41,374 bases of DNA, taken from assembly GCA_904380375.1 (NCBI GenBank), contig CAJFID010000025.1, positions 1 through 41,374 of the forward strand, given 5' to 3'. This document shows, in pieces, positions 31,678 to 39,635 of this stretch; the stretch's first letter is position 1; each line of letters opens with the position of its first letter. The DNA is from Avimonas intestinalis (GTDB taxonomy: Bacteria > Bacillota > Clostridia > Oscillospirales > Acutalibacteraceae). Under the pieces are notes generated by a model that was given only the letters and a program-made list of their open reading frames with translations, ran no database searches and was not told where the DNA came from. Both the position numbers and the translations under genes were made by a program.

Positions 31678-32427
31678 TTAAAAGAGCGGGATTTCTTCCC
31701 CTTTAGCGGTCAGTTCTTCCGCCGAGGTGGAGGCCCACAGGCACTCCAGCGCGTCCCGGCGGGCGGTGGGAGCCGTCCAGCGGACGGCGTTGCCGATGAT
31801 GCGCCGGACATAGGGATTGTTAAAGCTCGGGTTGGTCTCATGGCCCGGCTGGAAATAAAACACCCGGCCATATCCGCGCGTCCAGCAGCAGCCGGAGCGG
31901 AAAACCTCGCCCCCGCGGAACCAGCCGGTGAACACCACCGTTTCCGGCTGCGGGACGTCAAAGAATTCCCCGTACATTTCCTCGGCCTCAAGCGTAAAGG
32001 CCGGGGGAAGACCTTCAGCGATCGGATGGCCGGGGGCGGTGCACCATACGCGCTCAAATTCGCCGTCCCGCCAGCGCAGGGTGCAGGAGGTGCCCAGCAA
32101 CGCCCGGAAGGGCTTGGACATATGCGCCGAGTGCAGGCCGATAAAGCCCATGCCGCGGTTCACCCGCTCCACAATCTTGGCAGCCAATTCATCCGGCACC
32201 TGATGGTGGGCGATGTGCCCCCACCAGACCAGCACGTCGGTTTCGTCCAGCACGCTGTCCGGCAGGCCGCATTCCGGCTGGTCCATGGTGGCGGTGCGCG
32301 CCTGCACCCCGTCCAGTTCGTTGAGGAAGCCGGCAATCGTGCCGTGGATCCCCTGCGGATATACGGCTTTGACTTCCGGCTCGGAATCGTGGATGTTTTC
32401 ATTCCAAACAGTGACGCGAATCATCAT
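31678..32427 (-). CDS. ThuA-domain protein (trehalose-utilisation type)
   Basis: The 249-residue protein is a ThuA family member with the glutamine-amidotransferase-like fold. Landmarks: RVTVWNENIHDSEPEVKAVY at the N terminus, DVLVWWGHIAHHQVPDEL near residue 64, GMGFIGLHSAHMSKPFRALL near 92 and GRVFYFQPGHETNPSFNNP near 188. ThuA of Sinorhizobium acts in trehalose/sucrose breakdown, and ThuA-like proteins sit beside 3-keto-glycoside pathways. Two adjacent ATGs (32427, 32424) follow AAAGGATGGAG. Third gene of the AraC-linked operon, 57 bases after the dehydrogenase. With an oxidoreductase and an epimerase-type partner, it probably acts on a keto-sugar or disaccharide. Confidence 0.9.
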   Translation of the reverse strand: MMIRVTVWNENIHDSEPEVKAVYPQGIHGTIAGFLNELDGVQARTATMDQPECGLPDSVLDETDVLVWWGHIAHHQVPDELAAKIVERVNRGMGFIGLHSAHMSKPFRALLGTSCTLRWRDGEFERVWCTAPGHPIAEGLPPAFTLEAEEMYGEFFDVPQPETVVFTGWFRGGEVFRSGCCWTRGYGRVFYFQPGHETNPSFNNPYVRRIIGNAVRWTAPTARRDALECLWASTSAEELTAKGEEIPLF

Positions 32428-32484
32428 TGCTCCATCCTTTCAGCGGGCGGAAAAGCCCGCGCATTTTCGTCGGGAGATGTCCCG

Positions 32485-33546
32485 TCAGAAGCGGCCGTGG
32501 ATGGTTTCCCCCGTGCGGTCGGATTCAAAGGAGGCTTCCATGACCTTCATAACCCGCATGGCTTCCTCCGGCTTGACCCGTAGCGGCTCGGTCCCATCGA
32601 GATAGGCGGCCAGGTTCCGGTAAAAAATGTCGTAATCGGTTTCCACCCCTTCGCCGCTGAAGGAGATTTCCTCCAGCGTGTCCTTGGAGCGGGGAGCCAT
32701 CGTCTTGGTCGGGCCGGCCTTGGTGTAGACGATTTCCTCCTCAAAGGTGACCTCGCGCTCTTTGGCGCGCACAATCCGCCCGTCAAAGTTCCAATTGGGG
32801 ATGGTGATGGCGCCGAGATCGCCGTAGACCAGCCAGCGGGGTGCTTCAATGTAATGGCTGGTGCCGACTTCGATCATGGCGGTGGGCCCGTCCTCAAACT
32901 TCATAATCAGCTTAAAGCCGTCGTCGCATTCCTGGAACGCCACGTGATACATTTCGCAGCTGACGCTGACCACCGGGCGGGGGATCAGCATCATCAACTG
33001 GTCAATCAGATGGACGCCCCAGTCCAGCATCATCCCGCCGCCGGCCACTGCATACTGCCGCCAGCCTTCCGGAATGCCGCGGGAGCCGGTCACTCGGCTT
33101 TCAATTGAAAACACTTTGCCCAGCAGCCCTTTTTCTATCGTGTCCTTGACCCGCAGATAATCGGCGTCGGCCCGCCGGTTCTGGTGGACGGTAAAGGGGA
33201 CGCCGGTGCGTTTGGAGCAGTCGATCATTTCCTGCAGCTCGGCGCTGGACATGGCTACCGGCTTTTCACAGATGGCCATCTTGCCGGCCTCAAGCGCCCG
33301 GCAGACAAGGTCCTTATGGAAGTTGTTCGGCGTGGCCACCAGGACGACGTCTACCGTTTCGTCGGCCAGCAGCGCCTCAAAGGAATCATAGGCCTTGGGG
33401 ATCCCTTCTTTGCGCGCCAACTCCATCCGGGCGGGATTGATGTCGTATACGCCGCAGAAGGCTACCCGGTCGGTCCGGCGGATGCCGTTTGCGTGCCAGT
33501 GCCCCATGCCGCCGTAGCCGACAATCGCCACCTGGTATTGTTTCAT
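32485..33546 (-). CDS. Gfo/Idh/MocA family oxidoreductase
   Basis: A 353-residue NAD(P)-dependent sugar or inositol dehydrogenase. The Rossmann loop is VAIVGYGGMGHWHANGI (about residues 6-22), the dinucleotide-side motif VVLVATPNNFHKDLV near 67, and the catalytic Lys in EKPVAMS (about 93-99). GGGMMLDWGVHLIDQLM (about 169-185) holds the conserved Asp/His of the sugar site. Start ATG 33546 follows GAAAGGTTTGATTTGC rather than the in-frame start at 33555. Middle gene of the operon between the isomerase-like gene and thuA-like gene. Family members oxidise a sugar carbon to a keto group or reverse this; the exact sugar is not readable. Confidence 0.93.
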   Translation of the reverse strand: MKQYQVAIVGYGGMGHWHANGIRRTDRVAFCGVYDINPARMELARKEGIPKAYDSFEALLADETVDVVLVATPNNFHKDLVCRALEAGKMAICEKPVAMSSAELQEMIDCSKRTGVPFTVHQNRRADADYLRVKDTIEKGLLGKVFSIESRVTGSRGIPEGWRQYAVAGGGMMLDWGVHLIDQLMMLIPRPVVSVSCEMYHVAFQECDDGFKLIMKFEDGPTAMIEVGTSHYIEAPRWLVYGDLGAITIPNWNFDGRIVRAKEREVTFEEEIVYTKAGPTKTMAPRSKDTLEEISFSGEGVETDYDIFYRNLAAYLDGTEPLRVKPEEAMRVMKVMEASFESDRTGETIHGRF

Positions 33547-33681
33547 GCAAATCAAACCTTTCTATAGTCGGAAAATGATGAAAAGAAGGGCTCATCGGGA
33601 TCCAGCCAAATGGGCGGCGGGACGGCATCCTTGGATAGCCGGGCCTCCCCGCCGCCGGTATACCGGTAAACGATTTGCCTG

Positions 33682-34647
33682 TCAGGACCACCACATTGCG
33701 GCGGGATCCTCGCGGATCAGCAGATCCTTTAAGAAAGAAACCGCCTTTTCCAGCCCTTCGCGGGGGGACATCAGGCCGTCCTCATGCTCAATGCTGATCG
33801 CCCCGTCGTAGCCGGCCAGGCGCAGGGCGGAAAGCATATCTTTCCAGCTTTTCGTGTCCGTACCATAGCCGACCGTGCGGAAAATCCAGCTGCGGCCGGC
33901 CAGATTCCCAAAGGACTGGGTGTCCAGCACCCCGTTCTTGGCACAGTTATACGGGTCAATGCGCGTATCCTTGGCATGGAAGTGGTAGATCGCCCCTTCC
34001 AGTTCCCGGATCGCGGCGACGGGATCCATCCCCTGCCAGATCAGGTGGCTGGGATCAAAGTTCGCCCCAATGATGTCGCCGACCGCCTCCCGCAGCCGGA
34101 GGAGGGTGCGGGGGTTGTATACGCAGAAGCCGGGATGCATCTCAAACGCGATGCGCTTGACCCCGTAGGAACGGGCGATGTCCGCCGCTTCCTTCCAATA
34201 CGGGATCAGCACCTCGTTCCACTGCCACTCGAGGATTTCGCCGTACTCGTTCGGCCAGGCGCAAGTCACCCAGTTCGGGCGCTTGGATTCGGGGCAGTCG
34301 CCCGGGCAGCCGGAGAAGCCGACCACCGTTTCTACCCCCAGCTTCTGCGCCAGGCGGCAGGTATCGACAAATACCTGGTGGAAACCCTCCGCAATGGCTT
34401 TATCCGGGTGGACGGGGTTCCCGTGGCAGGAGAGCGCGCTGATGGTGAGCTCGTTTTTCGCCAGCAGGTCCTGCAGGGCATGCAGCTTGCCTTCGTCGTT
34501 CAGGCAGTCCGCAACGCCGACGTGGCAGTCAACCGTGTAGCCGCCGGTGCCGAGTTCCACCTGCTCCACTCCAAGGGAATGCAGGTAGGCAAAGGCCTGC
34601 TCGGCGGGGGTCCCCTGAAGCGGGACGGTCAATACGCTGAGTTTCAT
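33682..34647 (-). CDS. Sugar phosphate isomerase/epimerase (xylose isomerase-like TIM barrel)
   Basis: A 321-residue AP-endonuclease-2/xylose-isomerase-like TIM barrel. KLSVLTVPLQGTPAEQAFAY begins the barrel; ELTISALSCHGNPVHPDK, VVGFSGCPG, RIAFEMHPGFCVYNPRT (with the metal-site Glu and His), ANFDPSHLIWQGMDP and YHFHAKDTRI follow in order, and ISIEHEDGLMS holds the last Glu. The set of Glu/Asp/His residues fits a divalent-metal isomerase or 3-epimerase, or a 3-keto-sugar lyase. ATG 34647 follows AGAAAGGATTGG. First gene of the three-gene operon whose promoter lies at 34729-34759, just downstream of the AraC-type gene on the same strand. Confidence 0.92.
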   Translation of the reverse strand: MKLSVLTVPLQGTPAEQAFAYLHSLGVEQVELGTGGYTVDCHVGVADCLNDEGKLHALQDLLAKNELTISALSCHGNPVHPDKAIAEGFHQVFVDTCRLAQKLGVETVVGFSGCPGDCPESKRPNWVTCAWPNEYGEILEWQWNEVLIPYWKEAADIARSYGVKRIAFEMHPGFCVYNPRTLLRLREAVGDIIGANFDPSHLIWQGMDPVAAIRELEGAIYHFHAKDTRIDPYNCAKNGVLDTQSFGNLAGRSWIFRTVGYGTDTKSWKDMLSALRLAGYDGAISIEHEDGLMSPREGLEKAVSFLKDLLIREDPAAMWWS

Positions 34648-34728
34648 AGGGCACCAATCCTTTCTGCCTTGCCGGGCATTAACGCACAACTTCCCCTTGC
34701 CCGGACAAGCGATAAACTTTCTGCTTTC

Positions 34729-34759
34729 ATTATAATGGAAATCCAAGCAAATTCAGCAA
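34729..34759 (-). promoter_or_regulatory. Probable promoter of the carbohydrate operon
   Basis: On the minus strand a perfect -10 TATAAT (34729-34734) with a weak -35 TTGCTG (34754-34759) at a 19-base spacing. A weak -35 is typical of promoters needing an activator, and an AraC-type gene ends 55 bases upstream. Confidence 0.5.
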
Positions 34760-34813
34760 CTATCTCCTTGGATTTTCTAAACTTTTTTTGGATGTGCCGT
34801 TTGAAAAACGCCG

Positions 34814-35695
34814 TCATCCCTGCGCTTCCAGCTCGATATCCCTGCGGTAGGAGGCGGGGGTGCGCCCGGTGACGCGGCGGAACGCTTTGTAAAAATTTGT
34901 TCCGTTGTTGAAGCCGCAGGCCATGGCGATCTCCGTCAGGTTCTGCGGCGTGGTGCGGATCAGCTCTATGGCCCGCTGCACCCGCTTGTGGACGATGTAC
35001 TCGACCGGGGAGACGCCGTTAAACCGCTTGAAGAGGGTGGAAAAATACGCGGGGCTGACGTGGACGATCGCCGCCAGGTCCGCTAAACGGAGGTCGGCGT
35101 CAAGATGTTCGTCAATATAGGCCAGCACGGCGTTCAATTGGCTGATGTCCTCCTCTGGCAGCGGCTTGCTCGCTTTTTTCAAGTCGACATAATCGTAGTG
35201 CCGGATGATTTCCGCAAAAATGGTCTGCAGCTTGATCTTGATCATCAGCTCGTAGCACACGCGCCGCTCGTCGTATTCCTGACGCATCTCCTGTAGCAGG
35301 GAAAAGATGTGCGGCGTAGCGGGGTTACTGCGGTCAAGGACGTTGGAAAAACGCTCCCCCCGTTCAAAGAACACCAGCAGGAAGTTGTAATCGAGGGCGT
35401 TGGACAGCGAGTTCCAGATAAAAGAAGGGTCAAAGTGTACCACCAAATGATGCATGGTGATCCCTTCCGGGACAAAAAGGGCGTGTGGCTCGGTATTGCT
35501 CAGGATAATGATATCCCCCGGCTGCAGGTCGTAAAAGCGCGCGTCAATCTGATAGCGCCCTGTCCCCTGCAGCACGCAGGAAATTTCCAGGTTGTGGTGG
35601 GTGTGGGGGCCGGGATGGTAAGGGCCGACCAGGATGTGCTCTTCTATGGAAATCAACGGCGTGCCGTCCTTATCCCGCAGAGGCTGAGGGGCCAT
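34814..35695 (-). CDS. AraC family transcriptional regulator
   Basis: The 293-residue protein has an N-terminal cupin sensor domain (HTHHNLEISCVLQGTGRYQI, about residues 32-51; DLQPGDIIILSNTEPHALF, about 57-75) and a C-terminal AraC DNA-binding domain. The two helix-turn-helix motifs are LRLADLAAIVHVSPAYFSTL with FKRFNGVSPVEYI, and LTEIAMACGFNNGTNFYKAF with RRVTGRTPASYR. The sensor probably binds a sugar or sugar derivative. ATG 35695 follows GAAGGAGGAACCGCC, and a perfect promoter lies just upstream. The isomerase-dehydrogenase-ThuA operon follows on the same strand, so this is its likely activator. Confidence 0.94.
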   Translation of the reverse strand: MAPQPLRDKDGTPLISIEEHILVGPYHPGPHTHHNLEISCVLQGTGRYQIDARFYDLQPGDIIILSNTEPHALFVPEGITMHHLVVHFDPSFIWNSLSNALDYNFLLVFFERGERFSNVLDRSNPATPHIFSLLQEMRQEYDERRVCYELMIKIKLQTIFAEIIRHYDYVDLKKASKPLPEEDISQLNAVLAYIDEHLDADLRLADLAAIVHVSPAYFSTLFKRFNGVSPVEYIVHKRVQRAIELIRTTPQNLTEIAMACGFNNGTNFYKAFRRVTGRTPASYRRDIELEAQG

Positions 35696-35721
35696 GGCGG
35701 TTCCTCCTTCCGGATGGTTTG

Positions 35722-35750
35722 AGTATACCTCCGATCCTTGGGCTTGTCAA
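35722..35750 (-). promoter_or_regulatory. Promoter of the AraC-type regulator
   Basis: On the minus strand -35 TTGACA (35745-35750), a 17-base spacer and -10 TATACT (35722-35727), one base from full consensus. The leader would be only about 20 bases. Confidence 0.88.
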
Positions 35751-35841
35751 CGGATGCGGATAGGTCGGGCCGGGACAAATTTCCCTTGGATAACGCCGGA
35801 CCGTTTCCTCCTCCGGCGCATAGGATGGGATACGGCCTTCG

Positions 35842-35873
35842 GCTTCCGGGCCCGCATCGGACGGCCCGGAAGC
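35842..35873. repeat. Perfect 11-bp inverted repeat
   Basis: GCTTCCGGGCC (35842-35852) pairs with GGCCCGGAAGC (35863-35873) around a 10-base loop. There is no T run on either strand. It lies in the leader between the AraC promoter and the sodC gene and could be an mRNA hairpin. Confidence 0.5.
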
Positions 35874-35964
35874 GCCGCCGGGAGGAATGGGCCGGCTATG
35901 CCGGAAGGGCCGTTTTTGCTGCCTTATGCGGCGCTTTATTGAGGAGAGAAAGGAAGGAAACGCG

Positions 35965-36456
35965 ATGTTTTCATCGGCACACAATCTGCGGGAGTTTGCC
36001 CGCCTGGTCCAGAATACGGCGCCGGCCGCCCGCGCCTCGCTCCGGGGGGATGCCAGCCACCGCGGGCTGCACGGGACGGTCGGCTTTTACCCCGCCAGGG
36101 GCGGCACCCTGGTCGTCGCCGAGCTGTACGGCCTGCCCGCCAAGCCGTCGGACGGGGTGTTCGGCTTTCATATCCATGAAGGGGCGGCCTGCCGGGGAGA
36201 GGGGCAGGATTCCTTTTCGGAAACCGGCGGGCATTTCAATCCCGGCGGGCGCCCTCACCCCTACCACGCGGGGGATATGCCGCCGCTGTTTGGAAACGCA
36301 GGCTATGCGTACCTGGCCTTCTTTACCAACCGGTTTACACCGGCGGAGGTGGTTGGCCGGACGGTGGTTATCCACAGCGGGCCGGACGATTTTACCACCC
36401 AGCCGTCGGGGAATTCCGGGCGGAAAATCGCCTGCGGAGAAATCCGCCGGAGCTGA
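35965..36456 (+). CDS. Cu/Zn superoxide dismutase family protein
   Basis: The 163-residue product is a SodC-family protein, converting superoxide to O2 and H2O2. Metal ligands are all present: HxH in GFHIHEGAAC (Cu), the bridging His in TGGHFNPGG, two His and the Asp in RPHPYHAGDMPP (Zn), and the last Cu His in VVIHSGPDDF. The structural disulfide cysteines can be assigned to GAACRG and KIACGEI. There is no signal peptide: the N terminus MFSSAHNLREFARLVQNTAP is soluble, so the enzyme should be cytoplasmic, whereas most bacterial SodC is exported. ATG 35965 follows AGGAAGGAAACGCG. It stands alone on the plus strand, divergent from the AraC gene. Confidence 0.92.
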   Translation: MFSSAHNLREFARLVQNTAPAARASLRGDASHRGLHGTVGFYPARGGTLVVAELYGLPAKPSDGVFGFHIHEGAACRGEGQDSFSETGGHFNPGGRPHPYHAGDMPPLFGNAGYAYLAFFTNRFTPAEVVGRTVVIHSGPDDFTTQPSGNSGRKIACGEIRRS

Positions 36457-36616
36457 CGCATCCCGCGGCGGCAAGCGCCGGGGAAAATGTGGTCCGGAGC
36501 GGGCCCCTTCCCGCGCGAAGGCCTGTCCCGGCTTCGCCGGCATCCCTGGCGGTGGGCAGCGCGGGCAATAAGCCAGGGACTGCCTTACAGCGCCAACATA
36601 TATGGCTCCGGGGACC

Positions 36617-36645
36617 GCTGCAAAACCATTTTGCAGCCGCCTTTT
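36617..36645 (+). terminator. Possible terminator of sodC
   Basis: GCTGCAAAA (36617-36625) pairs with TTTTGCAGC (36629-36637) around a 3-base loop, followed by CGCCTTTTT. It is 160 bases past the stop. The loop is tight and the T run is delayed, so this is moderate. Confidence 0.45.
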
Positions 36646-36697
36646 TCTGCCTTTTCCGCCTTCTTTTGCGAAAAAGGCCCCTTTCCCGCTCCCAATA

Positions 36698-36706
36698 TGC
36701 TATACT
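36698..36706 (+). promoter_or_regulatory. Possible extended -10 promoter of comF
   Basis: TGCTATACT is an extended -10 about 90 bases before the comF ATG. The sequence 17 bases upstream is not a good -35. Confidence 0.45.
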
Positions 36707-36794
36707 GGAAGCGGATGGCGGACGCAGGCAGACCGGTGAGCGGCCGCTCAATATGCCCGGATGAAAACGAAGGATCGTGAAGGGGGGATCGGCG

Positions 36795-37520
36795 ATGACC
36801 GGCAGGGAACGATGGCGGAAGCTTGCAAGGAGGCTGCTGGCGGTTTTCTATCCGGAGCGCTGCGCCTGCTGCCGCCGGGTGATCCCCTGCGAAGCGGCGA
36901 TCTGCGAAAGCTGCCGCGCCGACCTGCCGGTGATCGTCCCGCCGCTCTGCCCGCATTGCGGGGCGGCAAAGGCCGACTGTACCTGCCGGGCAAGGCGGCG
37001 GATGACAGAGCGCGTGGCCGCCCCGTTTTACTATGAGGGCAAAGCGCGGCAGGCTGTCCGGAACCTGAAATTCAACAGGCATCCCGACGCGGCGGAATTC
37101 CTGTCCGCCGCCATGGCTGAGACGGTGCGCCGGGAATACGGCGCCTGCCTCTTTGACACCGTGATCCCCGTGCCGGTCAGCCAGGAAACCCGGCGCCGCC
37201 GGGGCTACAACCAGAGCGCGCTGCTCGCATCCGGGCTGGCGTCGCGGCTTTGCCTGCCGATGGAGGAAGCGCTGGTCAAGCTGTGGGATGCGCCGCCCCA
37301 GAGGCAGCTGCCCGCGGACCGGCGCAGCGGGAATGTGTTCGGCGTTTTTGACCGGGTGCCGGACGCCGATGTTTCCGGCCGGACGCTGCTGCTGGTTGAC
37401 GATATCGCTACCACCGGGGCGACGCTGGACGAATGTGCCAAGATGCTCAAGCTTTACGGCGCGCGGGAAGTATATGCCGTGACTGCCGCGGTTTCCCGCT
37501 TGTCAAAGCAGACAAAATAA
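36795..37520 (+). CDS. comF: ComF family phosphoribosyltransferase-like protein
   Basis: The 241-residue protein has the ComF layout. The N-terminal zinc-binding part contains FYPERCACCRRVIPCEAAIC and ESCRADLP, then CPHCGAAKADCTC. A phosphoribosyltransferase domain follows, with DTVIPVPVSQETRRRRGYNQ near residue 122 and the PRPP loop LLLVDDIATTGATLDECAKM near residue 200. ComF works with ComFA (a helicase) in DNA uptake in transformable bacteria, and homologues in other bacteria have an uncertain role. Here comFA is not adjacent. ATG 36795 follows GAAGGGGGGATCGGCG; a GTG at 36777 overlaps the site. The promoter of the next gene starts inside its last codons. Confidence 0.92.
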   Translation: MTGRERWRKLARRLLAVFYPERCACCRRVIPCEAAICESCRADLPVIVPPLCPHCGAAKADCTCRARRRMTERVAAPFYYEGKARQAVRNLKFNRHPDAAEFLSAAMAETVRREYGACLFDTVIPVPVSQETRRRRGYNQSALLASGLASRLCLPMEEALVKLWDAPPQRQLPADRRSGNVFGVFDRVPDADVSGRTLLLVDDIATTGATLDECAKMLKLYGAREVYAVTAAVSRLSKQTK

Positions 37521-37528
37521 GCTATACT
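37500..37528 (+). promoter_or_regulatory. Promoter of the mreB-like gene
   Basis: -35 TTGTCA (37500-37505), a 17-base spacer and -10 TATACT (37523-37528). It overlaps the last codons of comF and gives a leader of about 110 bases before the ATG at 37645. Confidence 0.85.
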
Positions 37529-37644
37529 GAATTGGAAATAACGCGGATAGGGTCGGATGTTGCCGAAACGGCGGACGGCCTTTCCGCTTTGATGCTGAGC
37601 CGCCGGGCGGCAAGGCGGAGCCTCCGGCGAAAGGACGTGCAGAG

Positions 37645-38685
37645 ATGCCGGGAATGGATTTGGGAATTGACCTGGGCACCTCCCGGGTTACGATTTATGC
37701 TTCCGGGCGCGGGATCGTGCTGCGGGAGCCTTCGGTGATCGCGGTGGAAAGCGCCACCGGCCGGATGATCGCGTTCGGTAAGGACGCGTATGCGATGCTG
37801 GGGCGCACGCCGGATTCCATAGAAGCGGTCCAGCCCCTGAATAAGGGCGTCATCTCCGATTACGACTATGCGGAGCAGATGCTGCGGTATTTTGTCCGAA
37901 AGGTGTGCGCCTATAAAATCCTCAAGCCCCGGGCGGCGGTCAGCGTCCCTGCCTCGGTGACGGAGGTGGAGCAGCGCTCGGTGATTGAGGCGGTCCGTGC
38001 CTCCGGCGCCCGCCGGGTGGTGCTGATTGAGGAGTCGATGGCTGCGGCCATCGGCGCGGGGCTTGACGTCGCCGTGCCGCGCGGCTCGATGGTGGCAGAC
38101 CTTGGCGGGGGCACCACCGATGTGGCGGTGATGTCCCTCAAGGGCGTCGCTGCCTCCCTTTCGCTCCGGGTGGGCGGCAACGATTTGGACGAGGCCATCG
38201 TCCGTTATCTGCATAATAAATACAACCACGCCGTCGGCCGGCTGACGGCGGAACAGGTGAAGATGCGGATCGGCTGCGCCCTGCCGCAGGAGGACGACCC
38301 GGCCATGCCGGTGAAGGGCAGGGATGCCGTGACCGGCCTCCCCTGCGTGCGGAAGATCCATTCCTCCGAGATCCTTGAGGCCATCCGGGAACCGCTGGAG
38401 CAGATGGTTGCCGCTGTGCAGCGGGTGATTGAAAACACCCCGCCGGAGCTGACGGGGGATATCCTGGATTCCGGCATCCTCCTGACCGGCGGGACGGCGC
38501 AGCTCAACGGGATGGCGGAGCTGATGACCCGCCGGACGGGGGTGGTCTGCCGCGTGGCGGAAAACCCTTCCGACTGCGTGGCGATCGGAACCGGGAAGGC
38601 GCTGAAATACGTCGGCGTGCTTTCCTCCGGGGTGTACGATATCAGCCGGTTTACCACCTCTACGCTGGATCCGACGGGGATTTGA
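37645..38685 (+). CDS. mreB: MreB/Mbl-type actin homologue
   Basis: The 346-residue product is of the MreB family, membrane-bound actin-like filaments that guide peptidoglycan synthesis along the cell length. The nucleotide-binding motifs are DLGIDLGTSRVTIYASG (phosphate-1, about residues 5-21), MVADLGGGTTDVAVM (phosphate-2, about 151-165), and ILLTGGTAQLNGM near 278 (adenosine). KPRAAVSVPASVTEVEQRSV and VVLIEESMAAAIGAGL are also MreB-typical. The start follows GAAAGGACGTGCAGAG. It has its own promoter and terminator and is not followed by mreC/mreD, so it is a solitary copy, like Mbl/MreBH of Bacillus rather than the mreBCD gene. The symbol is therefore the family name. Confidence 0.93.
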   Translation: MPGMDLGIDLGTSRVTIYASGRGIVLREPSVIAVESATGRMIAFGKDAYAMLGRTPDSIEAVQPLNKGVISDYDYAEQMLRYFVRKVCAYKILKPRAAVSVPASVTEVEQRSVIEAVRASGARRVVLIEESMAAAIGAGLDVAVPRGSMVADLGGGTTDVAVMSLKGVAASLSLRVGGNDLDEAIVRYLHNKYNHAVGRLTAEQVKMRIGCALPQEDDPAMPVKGRDAVTGLPCVRKIHSSEILEAIREPLEQMVAAVQRVIENTPPELTGDILDSGILLTGGTAQLNGMAELMTRRTGVVCRVAENPSDCVAIGTGKALKYVGVLSSGVYDISRFTTSTLDPTGI

Positions 38686-38763
38686 GCGCTTTGGCGGGAA
38701 CGGCTGCCGGGAACAACGGCACACATACCGTAAACAATCAAGGTATATCGAGGTATAAAGAAA

Positions 38764-38807
38764 AGGGGCGCCGCAAAACGGTTCATTTTGCAGCGCCTCT
38801 TTTTTTG
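38764..38807 (+). terminator. Terminator of the mreB-like gene
   Basis: A stem of about 14 bp with two mismatched positions (AGGGGCGC...GCGCCTCT outer, GCAAAA...TTTTGC inner) is followed by TTTTTTTG. It stops the plus-strand transcript before convergent dcd. Confidence 0.88.
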
Positions 38808-38873
38808 TTAAACCGCGCGGATTTTTACGCTTGCCCAAGCGGGCGGCCGGGAGAAGGCAGCCGGCGATCGTTT

Positions 38874-39419
38874 TTACACCGCCGGCTGCGTTTCCCCGTC
38901 CAGGCAGATCCTGGAGCCGGTGGCGCCCCGCTGGCGCTGGTATTTCCCGCGGTAGGGAGCGGCCGCCCGGCCGTCCATTTGGGCAAAGACAAGCTGCCCC
39001 ACCCTCCGGCCAGCCTTCAACACAATAGCGCAGCGGTTGGCGTTGTACAATTCCAGCGTGATTTCGCCTTCAAAGCCGGGATCGACCCATCCGGCGTTTT
39101 GGATAAACAGCCCCATCCTCCCAAGCGAGCTCCTCCCTTCAACAAAGGCGGTCAAATGATCCGGCAGATGGAAATACTCCATGGTGGTTGCCAGTACGAA
39201 TTGATTCGGCAGCAGGATATAGGTGTCGGCTGTGATCGCTTTATAACGGATCTCGTTTTCCATGTCGATCATGCCCGCGGGCGAATCCTCCACAACGCGG
39301 AAGGAGTTCCCCAGTCGGATGTCGATGCTGGCCGGCTGGATCTGTTCCGGCGTCAGCGGGTCAATCCGCAGGGTCTGCTCCTTCAGCATTTTGCGCAGCG
39401 TTTGATCGGACAATATCAT
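38874..39419 (-). CDS. dcd: dCTP deaminase (possibly bifunctional DCD-DUT)
   Basis: The 181-residue trimeric enzyme deaminates dCTP to dUTP, feeding dTMP synthesis. It opens MILSDQTLRKMLKEQTLRID, the family start, with PASIDIRLGNSFRV following. The active-site segment is FVEGRSSLGRMGLFIQNAGW then VDPGFEGEITLELYN, holding the catalytic Ser, Arg and Glu. AGW(V/I)DxGFxG is closer to the bifunctional DCD-DUT (dUMP-forming) enzymes than to the E. coli type, which reads IDPGWxG; I cannot settle it by eye. ATG 39419 follows AGAAAGGATGGAACGCC. It has its own extended -10 promoter and is convergent with mreB. Confidence 0.95.
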   Translation of the reverse strand: MILSDQTLRKMLKEQTLRIDPLTPEQIQPASIDIRLGNSFRVVEDSPAGMIDMENEIRYKAITADTYILLPNQFVLATTMEYFHLPDHLTAFVEGRSSLGRMGLFIQNAGWVDPGFEGEITLELYNANRCAIVLKAGRRVGQLVFAQMDGRAAAPYRGKYQRQRGATGSRICLDGETQPAV

Positions 39420-39467
39420 GGCGTTCCATCCTTTCTGTCGGATCCTTTATCCCGGTCTATTATAGGA

Positions 39468-39476
39468 ATTATACCA
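39468..39476 (-). promoter_or_regulatory. Extended -10 promoter of dcd
   Basis: On the minus strand TGGTATAAT (39468-39476) is a perfect extended -10; a second TATAAT lies 3 bases downstream. No -35 fits. The leader would be about 40 bases. Confidence 0.6.
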
Positions 39477-39635
39477 TGGACGCCGGCGGAATGCTACCGC
39501 TCTTTTCCGCTGTGCCTTCGCGGCGGGATGGCGGCAGCCATGCCAAAAATTTTTCATCCTCAGCCTAACCGCCGGATCTTAAGCGGTACTATATGGTTGG
39601 AAGCTTCCAAAACGGGTGTAGAAAGGAGGGATACC

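Noticed and set aside
31411..35709. Identical 17-base start regions at 31411-31427 and 35693-35709 (CATGGCGGTTCCTCCTT)
   Set aside because: It covers an ordinary AGGAGG site plus ATG in both genes; no further similarity extends outside, so it is probably coincidence and not a repeat element.
38857..38889. 10-bp inverted repeat overlapping the dcd stop as a terminator
   Set aside because: The 13-base loop and lack of a T run on the minus strand make it a poor terminator; part of it is dcd coding sequence.
38682..39635. Open frame extending the sigma-factor gene 318 codons upstream
   Set aside because: It runs antisense through dcd and across its promoter, and the real start at 39636 has a strong ribosome-binding site.
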